A stretch of DNA of 64,000 bases from Massilia sp. Leaf139 (GTDB taxonomy: Bacteria; Pseudomonadota; Gammaproteobacteria; Burkholderiales; Burkholderiaceae_D): the NCBI RefSeq assembly GCF_001424165.1, contig NZ_LMOJ01000025.1, forward strand, positions 62,001-126,000, written 5' to 3'. Below the pieces are notes generated by a model. It had not been told where the DNA came from. It did not search any database and was given only the letters and a program-made list of their open reading frames with translations. A program made the position numbers and the translations under genes. This document shows, one piece after another, positions 33,235 through 43,495 of the stretch. Every line of letters begins with the position of its first letter. Within the stretch, counting starts at the first letter, position 1.

Positions 33235-33872
33235 GCACATTCAAGGCGGTCATTTTCGATCTCGACGGCGTCATCACCGACACCGCTCACTATCACTACC
33301 TGGCCTGGAAGGCGCTGGCCGAATCGGAAGGCGTGCATTTCGATCACGCCTTCAACGAAAATTTAAAGGGCGTCGACCGCATGGGCTCGCTGAACCTGAT
33401 CCTGGCGGGTTCCCCGAAGACGTATTCGATCGAACAGAAGCTGGCGCTGGCCGAGCGCAAGAACCGCCAGTACGTGGAACTGATCGCGACCATGGGCCCG
33501 GCCGACCTGCTGCCGGGCGCGATCGACGCGCTGGCCGCCGTGCGCGCCGCCGGGCTGAAGATCGGCCTGGCCTCGGTCAGCAAGAACGCGTTTACCGTGC
33601 TCGATCGGCTCGGCATCCGCGACCGCTTCGATTACGTGGTCGACGCGGCGCTGATCGCCAACAGCAAGCCGCATCCGGAGATTTTTTTGAATGCGGCGGC
33701 GGCGCTGGGCGTGGCGCCGGGCGACTGCCTCGGCGTGGAGGATGCGGTGGCGGGCGTGGCCTCGATCAAGTCGGCGGGGATGTTCGCGCTCGGTGTCGGC
33801 AGCCCGGAGGTGCTGACCCAGGCCGACCGCGTGATCCCGAACCTGCTCGCATTCCGCCTCGACGATTACTGA
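33231..33872 (+). CDS. pgmB: Beta-phosphoglucomutase
   Basis: HAD-superfamily enzyme of 213 residues that converts beta-glucose-1-phosphate from the GH65 reaction to glucose-6-phosphate. The nucleophile motif is IFDLDGVITDTAHYHYLAWK (residues 8-27), with both Asp residues of DxD. Motif II is ASVSKN near 118, motif III Lys is in NSKPHPEIFL near 147, and motif IV is LGVEDAVAGVASIKSAGM near 168. The start at 33231 overlaps the GH65 stop. The cap helices LKGVDRMGSLNLIL are typical of beta-PGM. Together with GH65 it forms an ATP-sparing phosphorolytic route. Confidence 0.95.
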   Translation: MSTFKAVIFDLDGVITDTAHYHYLAWKALAESEGVHFDHAFNENLKGVDRMGSLNLILAGSPKTYSIEQKLALAERKNRQYVELIATMGPADLLPGAIDALAAVRAAGLKIGLASVSKNAFTVLDRLGIRDRFDYVVDAALIANSKPHPEIFLNAAAALGVAPGDCLGVEDAVAGVASIKSAGMFALGVGSPEVLTQADRVIPNLLAFRLDDY

Positions 33873-33904
33873 CACGCCCATCATTATAAAAAACGGGAGA
33901 CAGC

Positions 33905-35155
33905 GTGAAAAACCAGCGCATTCTATTGGCTTTGTTCCTGATCTACTTCGTCTTCGCGATCCTGCTCAACAGCGTCGGCACGGTGATCCTGCAGGTCATC
34001 AACAACTACGGCGTCAGCAAGTCGGGCGCTTCCATCCTGGAAGCCTTCAAGGATCTGCCGATCGCGGTGGTGTCTTTCCTGGTCGCCTCCTTCCTGCCGC
34101 GCCTTGGCTACAAGAATGCGATGCTGGTGGGCCTGGCGATCGTCAGCGCGGCCTGCGTCGCCATGCCGCTGCTGCCAGGCTTTGCCACCGCCAAGCTGCT
34201 GTTCCTGTGCGTGGGCGTGGCCTTCGCCCTGGTCAAAGTGTCGGTGTATTCGACGCTGGGGCTGATCGCCACCGATCGCCGCCACCACGCCAGCATCATG
34301 AATACGCTGGAAGGGGTGTTCATGGTCGGCGTACTCAGCGCCTACTGGGTGTTCGCCCACTTCATCGACTCGAGCAATCCGCAGTCGCAGAGCTGGCTGC
34401 AGGTGTACTGGGTGCTGGCCGGCCTGTGCGCGCTGACCTTCGTCCTGCTGCTGACCACCCGCTTCGACGAAAGCGACGCCCAGCTGCCGCCCGGGCGCAG
34501 CCGCTGGGAAGATTTCACCGCGATGTTCAAGCTGTTTTCCAAGCCGCTGGTGTGCGTGTTCGTGCTGACGGCTTTCCTGTACGTGCTGATCGAGCAGAGC
34601 GTGGGCACCTGGCTGCCGACCTTTAACAACGAAATCCTGAAGCTTCCCGCGGCGATGAGCGTGCAGGTGGCCAGCATCTTCGCCGCCTGCCTGGCGCTGG
34701 GGCGCCTGTCCGCTGGCGTCATCATGCGCAAGGTGCACTGGTACACGGTGATGAACGGCTGCGTGATCGGGATGGCGGTCGTGGTGCTGCTGGCGCTGCC
34801 GCTGACGCGCGATCTCGCCATCGACGCGAACGTCAGCTGGGCCAACGCGCCGCTGGCGACCTTCCTGTTTCCGCTGATCGGCCTGTTCATGGCGCCGATC
34901 TACCCAGGCATCAATTCGGTCATGCTCAGCTCCCTCCCGAAGAACCAGCACTCCTGCATGACGGGTTTATTGGTCATCTTCTCGGCGCTGGGCGGCACCA
35001 CCGGCTCCTTCATTACCGGCTACGTCTTCGGCAATTTCAGCGGTCACTTCGCGTTCTATCTGACGCTGGTGCCGATCACGCTGGTGCTGATCACCCTGTT
35101 CTTCTTCCGGCGCCAGGTCGAGCGCAGCGGCGACGCGGTGGCGCAGGCAGCGTAG
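33905..35155 (+). CDS. MFS sugar transporter
   Basis: Inner-membrane transporter of 416 residues with twelve predicted helices. GTG start at 33905 follows GGGAG. The first helix is LLALFLIYFVFAILLNSVGT; the loop between helices 2 and 3 (FLPRLGYKNAMLVGLAI) is the MFS motif A region, degenerate. A cytoplasmic middle loop lies near residue 205 (DAQLPPGRSRWED) and two acidic/aromatic helices carry YLVLIEQSVGTWLP-like sequence near 235. It resembles FucP/NagP-type importers. Its position 32 bp after pgmB suggests it takes up the disaccharide used by the phosphorylase. The substrate is inferred from context only. Confidence 0.88.
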   Translation: MKNQRILLALFLIYFVFAILLNSVGTVILQVINNYGVSKSGASILEAFKDLPIAVVSFLVASFLPRLGYKNAMLVGLAIVSAACVAMPLLPGFATAKLLFLCVGVAFALVKVSVYSTLGLIATDRRHHASIMNTLEGVFMVGVLSAYWVFAHFIDSSNPQSQSWLQVYWVLAGLCALTFVLLLTTRFDESDAQLPPGRSRWEDFTAMFKLFSKPLVCVFVLTAFLYVLIEQSVGTWLPTFNNEILKLPAAMSVQVASIFAACLALGRLSAGVIMRKVHWYTVMNGCVIGMAVVVLLALPLTRDLAIDANVSWANAPLATFLFPLIGLFMAPIYPGINSVMLSSLPKNQHSCMTGLLVIFSALGGTTGSFITGYVFGNFSGHFAFYLTLVPITLVLITLFFFRRQVERSGDAVAQAA

Positions 35156-35208
35156 TCCCGCTTTTGCGGCGGCGCCGGGGCAGGGGCGCCGGCCTGCTCT
35201 AGAATGGC

Positions 35209-36411
35209 ATGATGATGCCAAATAGCAACCCTCTCAGCATTGGAATCGTCGGCGCCGGAACCGCCGGCCTGGCGGGCGCGATCGCCCTGGCCCGTGCCGG
35301 CCACGCGGTGACGGTCTTCGAAAAGCACGCCTCCCTGAGCCCGCTCGGGGCGGGACTGCTGATCCAGCCGCAGGGCATTGCCGCCCTTGACGCGCTGGGC
35401 GTCGGCGCCGCCTTCCATGCGGCCAGCGTGCCGGTCACGCGCCTGCTCGGCACCTCCCACCGCGACTGGATCCTGGTCGACATTCCGTATGACGAGCGCG
35501 AGGCGCGCGGCGTAAGCCGGGCGGCGCTGTCGCAGGTGCTGGTTGAGGCCGCGCTGGCGCTGGGCGTGCGCCTGCGCTATGGCTGCAAGGTCGACAGGAT
35601 CACGGTCGAAGGCGCGCGCGCCAGCGTGCATGCGCCCGATACCTCCAGCTTCGACCTGGTCGTGATCGCCGACGGCGCGGCCTCCAGCTTGCCGGCCCAG
35701 GTCGGGCTGTCGGTCGCTTCCACCGTCTATCGATGGGGCGCGCTGTGGGCGATGTTCGATGTCGCCGACTGGGAGGGCCAGGCGCTGCTCGAGCAGCGCT
35801 ATCGCGGTACGCGCCAGATGTTCGGCCTGATGCCGACCGCGCGCGTGGACGGCAAGTTGCGGCTGTCGATGTTCTGGAGCCTGCCTTGCGCCGATTACGC
35901 CGTCTGGCAGGCGCGCCCGCTGCAGGAGTGGAAAGACGAACTGCGCGCGCTCTGGCCGCAGGCGGCGCCCGTCATCGACCAGATCGTCCGGCACGAGCAG
36001 TTCACGCTCGCCACCTACCGCCACGCGCGCGCCAAACGGCTGGCCGACGGGCCGGTGTGCGTGATCGGCGACGCGGCGCACGCGATGAGTCCCCAGCTCG
36101 GCCTGGGCAGCACGCTGGCGGTGCAGGACGCGCTGGCGCTGGCGAACGCCGTCTGCCGCCATGGCCCGATCGCCGGCGCCGCTGCCTATTCAAAAGAGCG
36201 CCTGTGCGCCGTGCGTAATTACCAGATGCTCAGCCGCGTTCTCACGCCATGCTTCCAGGCCGCCGGCAGTGGCCTGTGGCGCGACCTGATGTTCGCGGCC
36301 GGCTTGAAGCTGCCGGGCATCCAGCGGCTGATGTATCGCAGCATCGCCGCGCCGGTGGCGGCGGATAAAAAAATCCCTCCGGACGCCGTGGAGGCGTTGC
36401 GGAGGGAGTGA
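35209..36411 (+). CDS. FAD-dependent monooxygenase
   Basis: Flavoprotein monooxygenase of 400 residues in the PHBH/UbiH-like class. The Rossmann dinucleotide site is IGIVGAGTAGLAGAIALARA from residue 10, ending in a Glu (VTVFEKHAS); LGAGLLIQPQGIAAL follows. The second FAD motif is VCVIGDAAHAMSPQLGLGST near 280, with LAVQDALALANAV. Three ATG codons in a row occur at the start; the first is used here. It lies 53 bp after the transporter and converges on icmF, so it may be a separate unit. The substrate is unknown; a role in sugar use is unlikely. Confidence 0.88.
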   Translation: MMMPNSNPLSIGIVGAGTAGLAGAIALARAGHAVTVFEKHASLSPLGAGLLIQPQGIAALDALGVGAAFHAASVPVTRLLGTSHRDWILVDIPYDEREARGVSRAALSQVLVEAALALGVRLRYGCKVDRITVEGARASVHAPDTSSFDLVVIADGAASSLPAQVGLSVASTVYRWGALWAMFDVADWEGQALLEQRYRGTRQMFGLMPTARVDGKLRLSMFWSLPCADYAVWQARPLQEWKDELRALWPQAAPVIDQIVRHEQFTLATYRHARAKRLADGPVCVIGDAAHAMSPQLGLGSTLAVQDALALANAVCRHGPIAGAAAYSKERLCAVRNYQMLSRVLTPCFQAAGSGLWRDLMFAAGLKLPGIQRLMYRSIAAPVAADKKIPPDAVEALRRE

Positions 36412-36441
36412 GCCAGCCGTCTTGCGGCGGCTGCGCAGCGA

Positions 36442-39400
36442 TTACATATTGCGGCGGTACTGACCACCCACCTCGAACAGCGCCGTGGTGATCTGGCCCA
36501 GCGAGCAGACGCGCACGGCGTCCATCAGCTTCTCGAACACGTTCTGGTTGTCGATCGCCGCCTGCTGCAGGGCTGCCAGCGCGGTCGGTGCTTCTGCCGC
36601 GTGGCGGGTGTGGAAGTCTTCCAGGCGCGTCAGCTGCGACTGCTTTTCGTCGTCGGTCGAACGGGCCAGTTCGATCGTGGCCGGGGCTTCCGCGCCTTTC
36701 GGGTTGCGGAAGGTGTTGACGCCGATGATGGGCAGCGAGCCGTCGTGCTTCTTGTGCTCGTAGAGCATCGACTCTTCCTGGATCTTGCCGCGCTGGTAGC
36801 CGGTTTCCATCGCGCCCAGCACGCCGCCGCGTTCGGCAATGCGCTCGAATTCCTGCAGCACGGCTTCTTCGACGAGATCGGTCAGTTCGTCCATGATGAA
36901 CGAGCCCTGGTTCGGGTTTTCGTTCTTGGCCAGGCCCCATTCGCGGTTGATGATCAGCTGGATCGCCAATGCGCGGCGGACGGATTCGTCGGTCGGCGTG
37001 GTGATCGCTTCATCGTAGGCGTTGGTGTGCAGCGAGTTGCAGTTGTCGTAGATCGCGATCAGCGCCTGCAGCGTGGTGCGGATGTCGTTGAAGTCGATCT
37101 CCTGCGCGTGCAGCGAGCGGCCCGAGGTCTGGATGTGGTACTTCAGCTTCTGCGAGCGGTCGTTGGCGCCGTACTTGTCGCGCATGGCGATCGCCCAGAT
37201 GCGGCGCGCCACGCGGCCCAGCACCGTGTATTCCGGATCCATGCCGTTCGAGAAGAAGAACGACAGGTTCGGTGCGAAATCGTCGATGTGCATGCCGCGC
37301 GCCAGGTAGGCTTCGACGAAGGTAAAGCCGTTCGAGAGCGTGAAGGCGAGCTGCGAGATCGGGTTCGCGCCGGCTTCGGCGATGTGGTAGCCCGAGATCG
37401 ACACCGAGTAGAAATTGCGCACCTGGTGGTGGACGAAATATTCCTGGATGTCGCCCATCACCTTCAGCGAGAACTCGGTCGAGAAGATGCAGGTGTTCTG
37501 GCCCTGGTCTTCCTTCAGGATGTCGGCCTGCACCGTGCCGCGCACGTTGGCCAGCACCCATTCCTTGATCTTCTGCGCTTCGTCGGCGGTCGGCTGGCGG
37601 CCGTTGTCCGCCACGAACTTGTCGATCTGCTGGTCGATGGCGGTGTTCATGAACATCGCCAGGATCGTCGGCGCCGGGCCGTTGATCGTCATCGAGACTG
37701 ACGTGCTCGGGCTGCACAGATCGAAGCCGTCGTACAGCACCTTCATGTCGTCCAGGGTCGCGATCGAGACGCCCGAGTTGCCGACTTTGCCGTAGATGTC
37801 CGGACGCAGGGCCGGATCGGCGCCGTACAAGGTCACCGAGTCGAAGGCGGTGGACAGGCGCTTGGCGTCCATGCCGGTCGAGACCAGTTTAAAACGCTTG
37901 TTGGTGCGGAAGGCATCACCTTCGCCGGCGAACATGCGGGTCGGGTCTTCGCCTTCGCGTTTGAAAGCGAACACGCCGGCCGTGAATGGGAAGGAGCCGG
38001 GCACGTTTTCCAGCATCAGGAAGCGCAGCACTTCGCCGTGGTCTTCGAAGCGCGGCAGCGCCACCTTGCGGATGGTGGTGCCGGACAGGGTTTTTTGCAC
38101 CAGTTTGGTGCGGATTTCCTTGTCGCGGATTTTGACGACGTAATCGTCGCCGGCATAGGCCGCCTGCATGTCGGGCCACATGGCCAGCAGCTTTTTCGAA
38201 CCGGCGTCCATCGCGTTGTCGCGTTCGGTAATCAGGTCGTCGAGCACCACTTCGCGGTTGGCGGCGGCCAGCATGCGCTTGGTTTCGCTCAGCTGCTGGC
38301 GTTCGCGCGCCAGTTTCACTTGTTTCGCCGTGTTCTTGTGGTAGCCGCGCACGGTGTCCGAGATCTCGGCCAGGTAGCGCGCACGGCTTGGGGGCACGAT
38401 CACGTTCTTGCCGCTCGAGTGCTTTTGCTCGGGCACGGCCAGCTTCGACGGCGCGACCTGCAGACCCAGTTCGGCCAGCTTCGGCAGCAGGCCGTGGTAG
38501 AGGGCGGTGACGCCGTCGTCGTTGAAGCGCGAAGCTTGGGTGCCGAAGACCGGCATCTGATCCGGGCTTTGCGACCACAGTTCGCGGTTGCGCTGGTACT
38601 GCTTTGCGACGTCGCGCAGCGCGTCCTGGGCGCCCTTGCGGTCGAATTTATTAATCGCGATGAAGTCGGCGAAATCGAGCATGTCGATTTTTTCCAGCTG
38701 CGAGGCGGCGCCGAATTCCGGAGTCATCACGTACATCGAAGCGTCGACGTGCGGCACAATCGCCGCGTCTCCCTGGCCGATGCCGGAGGTCTCGACGATC
38801 ACGAGATCAAAACCGGCGACCTTGCAGGCGGCGATCACGTCCGGCAGCGCGTGCGAAATCTCGGAACCCGCTTCGCGCGTGGCCAGCGAGCGCATGAAGA
38901 CGCGCGCCTGCCCGTTCCACGGATTGATCGCGTTCATGCGGATGCGGTCGCCCAGCAGGGCGCCGCCCGACTTGCGGCGCGACGGGTCGATCGAGATCAC
39001 CGCGATGTTGAGGCGGTCGTTTTGGTCGAGGCGGATGCGGCGAATCAGTTCGTCGGTCAGCGAGGATTTGCCGGCGCCGCCGGTGCCGGTGATGCCCAGC
39101 GCCGGCACTTTCAACGTATCGGCCGCTTCCACGATCTGCTTGCGCAGTTCCGGATCGGCTTTGCCGTTTTCCAGCGCCGTGATCAGCTGGGCCAGCGGGC
39201 GGTGGCGCTCGGCGATGTCGCCCGAGTCACCCACCTTCAGCGCATCGATGGCGGTCGGCGCGTAAGGGGAGAGGTCGATGTCGCAGGCTTCGATCATCGA
39301 GCGGATCATGCCTACCAAACCCATGCGCTGGCCGTCTTCCGGGCTGAAGATGCGGGCGACGCCATAGGCGTGCAGTTCTTCGATTTCGCTCGGGACGATC

Positions 39401-39738
39401 ACGCCGCCGCCGCCGCCGAAGACCTTGATGTGGGCGCCGCCGCGCTGGCGCAGCAGGTCGATCATGTATTTGAAGTATTCGACGTGGCCGCCCTGGTAGC
39501 TGGAGATGGCGATGCCTTGCACGTCTTCGGCCAGGGCCGCGGTGACGACGTCGTCGACCGAACGGTTGTGGCCGAGGTGGATGACTTCGACGCCGTTCGA
39601 CTGCAGGATGCGGCGCATGATGTTAATCGAAGCATCGTGGCCGTCGAACAGCGACGCGGCGGTGACGAAGCGGACCTTGTTGGCGAGCTTCGGCTGCTCC
39701 GGCAGCTCGAGCTTGGCGGCGGTGGTGATGTCGTTCAT
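36442..39738 (-). CDS. icmF: Fused isobutyryl-CoA mutase IcmF
   Basis: Adenosylcobalamin-dependent acyl-CoA mutase of 1098 residues that interconverts isobutyryl-CoA and n-butyryl-CoA. Three parts are fused in the usual order. The B12-binding domain has [18 protein letters not shown] with axial-ligand His34. The MeaI/MeaB-like G-protein chaperone has [19 protein letters not shown] (P-loop 218-226). The large TIM-barrel mutase domain follows from about residue 540 ([36 protein letters not shown]). Length fits IcmF and exceeds methylmalonyl-CoA mutase subunits. It lies downstream of a 20-bp palindrome at 39789-39808 that may be its operator. It probably serves branched-chain amino acid or acyl-CoA metabolism. 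Confidence 0.95.
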   Translation of the reverse strand: MNDITTAAKLELPEQPKLANKVRFVTAASLFDGHDASINIMRRILQSNGVEVIHLGHNRSVDDVVTAALAEDVQGIAISSYQGGHVEYFKYMIDLLRQRGGAHIKVFGGGGGVIVPSEIEELHAYGVARIFSPEDGQRMGLVGMIRSMIEACDIDLSPYAPTAIDALKVGDSGDIAERHRPLAQLITALENGKADPELRKQIVEAADTLKVPALGITGTGGAGKSSLTDELIRRIRLDQNDRLNIAVISIDPSRRKSGGALLGDRIRMNAINPWNGQARVFMRSLATREAGSEISHALPDVIAACKVAGFDLVIVETSGIGQGDAAIVPHVDASMYVMTPEFGAASQLEKIDMLDFADFIAINKFDRKGAQDALRDVAKQYQRNRELWSQSPDQMPVFGTQASRFNDDGVTALYHGLLPKLAELGLQVAPSKLAVPEQKHSSGKNVIVPPSRARYLAEISDTVRGYHKNTAKQVKLARERQQLSETKRMLAAANREVVLDDLITERDNAMDAGSKKLLAMWPDMQAAYAGDDYVVKIRDKEIRTKLVQKTLSGTTIRKVALPRFEDHGEVLRFLMLENVPGSFPFTAGVFAFKREGEDPTRMFAGEGDAFRTNKRFKLVSTGMDAKRLSTAFDSVTLYGADPALRPDIYGKVGNSGVSIATLDDMKVLYDGFDLCSPSTSVSMTINGPAPTILAMFMNTAIDQQIDKFVADNGRQPTADEAQKIKEWVLANVRGTVQADILKEDQGQNTCIFSTEFSLKVMGDIQEYFVHHQVRNFYSVSISGYHIAEAGANPISQLAFTLSNGFTFVEAYLARGMHIDDFAPNLSFFFSNGMDPEYTVLGRVARRIWAIAMRDKYGANDRSQKLKYHIQTSGRSLHAQEIDFNDIRTTLQALIAIYDNCNSLHTNAYDEAITTPTDESVRRALAIQLIINREWGLAKNENPNQGSFIMDELTDLVEEAVLQEFERIAERGGVLGAMETGYQRGKIQEESMLYEHKKHDGSLPIIGVNTFRNPKGAEAPATIELARSTDDEKQSQLTRLEDFHTRHAAEAPTALAALQQAAIDNQNVFEKLMDAVRVCSLGQITTALFEVGGQYRRNM

Positions 39739-39788
39739 GGGGTTCCTTCAGGAAGTCGGACGCGGACAGGTTCGATTTGTACGGTATA

Positions 39789-39808
39789 TGACGTTAACGT
39801 TAACGTCA
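39789..39808. promoter_or_regulatory. 20-bp perfect palindrome upstream of icmF
   Basis: TGACGTTAACGTTAACGTCA is fully self-complementary. It contains two overlapping ACGTTAACGT-type cores and sits 51 bp upstream of the icmF start. The sequence resembles operators of regulators of branched-chain amino acid or fatty acid breakdown; the cognate factor is not in view. Confidence 0.7.
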
Positions 39809-39822
39809 AGTTTGGGATGTTC

Positions 39823-39932
39823 GACGGGTGTACCGCGTGGGCACGGGGCGCCCGATGAAACCGTGGGCGAGGCCATTGGCCTCGCCCACCCCTACGTAGG
39901 GTGGGCGCCCTGTGCCCACGCGGTACACCGTC
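39823..39932. repeat. Nested inverted repeat (cruciform-type element)
   Basis: Arms 39823-39853 and 39903-39932 are inverted copies of about 30 bp with one mismatch and one extra base; both contain GTGTACCGCGTGGGCAC or its complement. Inside, GTGGGCGAGGCC (39863-39874) and GGCCTCGCCCAC (39878-39889) form a second hairpin. It begins five bases after the stop of the oxidoreductase gene, so it could end that transcript; it also looks like a dispersed palindromic element. Confidence 0.85.
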
Positions 39933-39937
39933 AACAA

Positions 39938-42900
39938 TTACGCGGCGCGTTTCTTGACGTTGCCGCTGAGCAGCTCAGCCTTGCGGACACGGAACGCCTC
40001 GACCGCCTTTTCCTTCACGTGGCCAAAGCCGCGAATCTGTTCCGGCAGATTCGCCAGCTCGACGGCGGTGGCATGCGAAGCGGCGTTCAGGGACGGCAGC
40101 AGGGTGTCGATCATCTGGCGGTACTCGACGATCAGCGCGCGCTCCATCTTGCGCTCGGCGGTGTGGCCGAACACGTCGAAGGCGCTGCCGCGCAGGCCTT
40201 TCAGTTTCGCCAGCACTTTGAAGGCGCCCAGCATCCACGCGCCGAATTCCTTCTTCACCAGCTGGCCCTTCGCATCCTTCTTCGCGAACAGCGGCGGCGC
40301 CAGGTTGAACTTGAACTTGAAGTCGCCTTCGAACTGCGATTTGACCTGCTCCAGGAAGCGGCCGTCGGTGTACAGGCGCGCCACTTCGTATTCGTCCTTA
40401 TAGGCCATCAGCTTGAAGTAGTACTTCGCGACCGCCAGCGACAGTTTATTACCGAGACCCGCCGCCGTTTCGGCTGCGCGCACGCGCTCGACCAGTTCGG
40501 CGTACTGGCCGGCATAGGCCGCGTCCTGGTAGGCGGTCAGTGCTTCGACGCGCTTCTTGATGACGGTGTCGAGGCTTTGCGGCAGCTGCACCAGCACGGC
40601 CTGGGTCGGCGTCGCGGTCTTTTCGACGCGCTTGAAATCGACTGCGGCGCGGCGGCCCCACATAAAACTCTTCTTGTTGGAGGCGACGGCGACGCCATTG
40701 AGTTCGATCGCGCGCATCAACGATGCTTCGGTGAGCGGAATGCGGCCCTTCTGCCAGGCGTAACCCATCAGGAACAGGTTGGTGGCGATCGAGTCGCCCA
40801 TCAGGGCGGTGGCGAGTTTGGTCGCGTCGACGAAGTCGGCGCCAGTCTCGCCGCCGACGGCTTCGACGATCAGGCCGCGCACGTCCGCCGCCGGGAACTG
40901 CCAGTCGGCGTTCTGGGCGAAGGTGCCGGTCGGTTGCTCGTGCAGGTTGACGATGGCCAGCGTGCGGCCCGGACGCATTTTCGAGATCGCATCGGCCGCG
41001 CCGGTGGTCAGCATGTCGCAGCCCAGCACCAGATCCGCTTCGCCGGTGGCGATGCGCTGGGCGCGCAGGCGCTCCGGCGTCGCGGCGATTTTCACGTGCG
41101 AGGTGACGGAGCCGTTCTTCTGGCTCATGCCGGTCATGTCCAGCACCGAAGCACCCTTCGCTTCCAGGTGCGCGGCCATGCCCATCAGCGCGCCGACGGT
41201 GATCACGCCGGTGCCGCCGATGCCGTTGATGAGGATGTTGTACGGGTGCTCGACACTCGGCAGGGTCGGTTCGGGCAGAGCGCCCCAGCCGTCATCGCTG
41301 TCGCCTTTGGTGACGCCGGCCTTGCTTTTCTTGAGCGTGCCGCCTTCGACGGTCACAAAACTCGGGCAGAAACCCTTGGTGCACGAATAGTCCTTGTTGC
41401 AGGACGACTGGTCGATGGTGCGCTTGCGGCCGAAGTCGGTCTCTTTCGGCAGGATCGAGACGCAGTTCGACTGGATGCCGCAGTCGCCGCAGCCTTCGCA
41501 GACGGCTTCGTTGATGACCATGCGTTTCGGCAGATCCGGGAACTCGCCCTTCTTGCGACGGCGGCGCTTCTCGGCGGCGCAGGTCTGGTCGTAGATGATG
41601 ACGGAGACGCCAGGCAGATCGCGCAGTTCGCGCTGGATGGCGTCCATCTCCTTGCGGTCGTGCAGGGTAACCAGGGCTGGCAGGGCGCTGCGATCGGTGT
41701 AACGCGACAGGTCTTCGGTCACCAGGGCGATGCGTTTCACGCCTTCGGCAGCCATCTGCTGGGCGATCATCGGCACCGAGGTCTGGCCGTCGACCGGCTG
41801 GCCGCCGGTCATGGCGACGGCGTCGTTGTAGAGAATCTTGTAGGTGATGTTGACCTTGGCCGACACCGCGGCGCGCACGGCCAGGTAGCCCGAGTGGAAA
41901 TAGGTGCCGTCGCCCAGGTTCTGGAACACGTGCGGCACTTTCGAGAACGCGGCCTGGCCGATCCAGGGCGCGCCTTCGCCGCCCATGTGGGTGGTCAGCT
42001 TGTTCATCTCCGGGTAGATCGAGGTTGCCATCACGTGGCAGCCGATGCCGGCCAGCGCGAAGGAACCGTCCGGCACCTTGGTCGAGGTGTTGTGCGGGCA
42101 GCCGGAGCAATAAAACGCTGGGCGGAACGGGGTGGTGATCGCCTTTTGCAGCACGGCGTCTTTCGCATCGAGGAAAGCGAGACGGGCCTTGATCAGGTCG
42201 CGCGTGGTTTCGTCGGTGACGAGGCGGGCGATGCGGCCGGCGATCACGCGCGCCACTTGCGCCACCGAGAAGTCGGCCTTCGGCGGCAGCAGCCAGTCGC
42301 CGCGCGGCGCAACCCATTCGCCCTTGTCGTCGAATTTGCCGATGATGTGCGGACGCACGTCGTCGCGCCAGTTGTACAGTTGTTCCTTCAACTGGTATTC
42401 GACGACCTGGCGCTTTTCTTCGACCACCAGGATTTCGTCCAGGCCTTGCGCGAATTCGCGCACGCCTTCCGGTTCCAGCGGCCAGATCATCGCGACCTTG
42501 AACAGGCGCAGGCCGACTTTCGCGGCCATGGCTTCGTCGATGCCCAGTTCTTCCAGCGCTTCCAGCACGTCGAGGTAGGATTTGCCGGAGGCGATGATGC
42601 CGAGCTTGGCGTTCGGGCTGTCGATCGTCGTGTGATTCAGCTTGTTTTCGCGGGCGTAGGCCAGGGCCGCGTAGATTTTATAGTCCTGCATCAGCGCTTC
42701 TTGTGCGCGCGCTTGCTGGCCCAGCGGCACCGAGGACAGTTTGGTATTCAGGCCGCCTTCGGGCATGGCGAAATCCTGCGGCAGTTTGACTTGCACGCGG
42801 TGCGGATTGGCGTCGACCGAGGCGCTCGATTCGACCGTGTCGGCCAGCGCTTTAAACGCGACGGCGCAGCCCGAGAAGCGCGACATGGCCCAGCCGTGCA

Positions 42901-43495
42901 CGCCCAGATCCAGGTATTCCTGCACGTTGCATGGATACAGCACAGGGATCATGCAGGCCGAGAAGATGTGATCCGACTGGTGCGGCAGGGTCGAGGAATA
43001 GGCGCCGTGGTCGTCGCCGGCGACCAGCAGCACGCCGCCGTTCTTGGCAGTGCCGGCATGGTTCATGTGTTTGAAGACGTCGCCGCAACGATCGACGCCC
43101 GGGCCTTTGCCGTACCACATGGCGAACACGCCGTCGTATTTCGTCGGGCCGATCAGGTCGACCGTTTGCGTGCCCCAGACGGCAGTCGCGGCCAGGTCTT
43201 CGTTCACGCCCGGCACGAACTGCACGTGGCTCGCTTCCAGGTGACCCTTCGCCTTCCACAGGGTTTCATCCAGGCCGCCCAGCGGCGAGCCGCGGTAGCC
43301 GGAGACGAAGCCGGCAGTGTTCAGGCCGGCCGCGTCGTCGCGCTCACGCTGCATCATCGGCAGGCGCACCAAGGCCTGGATGCCCGACAAGAAGATGTTG
43401 CCCGATTTCGCGGTGTATTTGTCGTCGAGGGTGACGGTGGTCAAACGGGACGGGACAGCATCCTGCGCGGCTTGCGGCGCGACGGTATCGGGCAT
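39938..43495 (-). CDS. Fused indolepyruvate ferredoxin oxidoreductase
   Basis: Thiamine-diphosphate 2-oxoacid oxidoreductase of 1185 residues, combining IorA-like and IorB-like parts in one chain. It would decarboxylate aryl or branched 2-oxoacids to acyl-CoA. The start at 43495 (MPDTVAPQAAQ) is preferred because GGAG lies six bases upstream. The N-terminal half has AGFVSGYRGSPLGGLDETLW near residue 56. YCSGCPHNTSTKVPDG near 480 and the ThDP-type LYNDAVAMTGGQPVDGQTS near 570 follow. A cluster CEGCGDCGIQSNC near 665 with SCNKDYSC fits iron-sulphur ligation. NGIGGTGVITVGALMGMAAH near 755 opens the gamma-type domain. It lies between LysR and icmF on the same strand. Confidence 0.93.
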   Translation of the reverse strand: MPDTVAPQAAQDAVPSRLTTVTLDDKYTAKSGNIFLSGIQALVRLPMMQRERDDAAGLNTAGFVSGYRGSPLGGLDETLWKAKGHLEASHVQFVPGVNEDLAATAVWGTQTVDLIGPTKYDGVFAMWYGKGPGVDRCGDVFKHMNHAGTAKNGGVLLVAGDDHGAYSSTLPHQSDHIFSACMIPVLYPCNVQEYLDLGVHGWAMSRFSGCAVAFKALADTVESSASVDANPHRVQVKLPQDFAMPEGGLNTKLSSVPLGQQARAQEALMQDYKIYAALAYARENKLNHTTIDSPNAKLGIIASGKSYLDVLEALEELGIDEAMAAKVGLRLFKVAMIWPLEPEGVREFAQGLDEILVVEEKRQVVEYQLKEQLYNWRDDVRPHIIGKFDDKGEWVAPRGDWLLPPKADFSVAQVARVIAGRIARLVTDETTRDLIKARLAFLDAKDAVLQKAITTPFRPAFYCSGCPHNTSTKVPDGSFALAGIGCHVMATSIYPEMNKLTTHMGGEGAPWIGQAAFSKVPHVFQNLGDGTYFHSGYLAVRAAVSAKVNITYKILYNDAVAMTGGQPVDGQTSVPMIAQQMAAEGVKRIALVTEDLSRYTDRSALPALVTLHDRKEMDAIQRELRDLPGVSVIIYDQTCAAEKRRRRKKGEFPDLPKRMVINEAVCEGCGDCGIQSNCVSILPKETDFGRKRTIDQSSCNKDYSCTKGFCPSFVTVEGGTLKKSKAGVTKGDSDDGWGALPEPTLPSVEHPYNILINGIGGTGVITVGALMGMAAHLEAKGASVLDMTGMSQKNGSVTSHVKIAATPERLRAQRIATGEADLVLGCDMLTTGAADAISKMRPGRTLAIVNLHEQPTGTFAQNADWQFPAADVRGLIVEAVGGETGADFVDATKLATALMGDSIATNLFLMGYAWQKGRIPLTEASLMRAIELNGVAVASNKKSFMWGRRAAVDFKRVEKTATPTQAVLVQLPQSLDTVIKKRVEALTAYQDAAYAGQYAELVERVRAAETAAGLGNKLSLAVAKYYFKLMAYKDEYEVARLYTDGRFLEQVKSQFEGDFKFKFNLAPPLFAKKDAKGQLVKKEFGAWMLGAFKVLAKLKGLRGSAFDVFGHTAERKMERALIVEYRQMIDTLLPSLNAASHATAVELANLPEQIRGFGHVKEKAVEAFRVRKAELLSGNVKKRAA

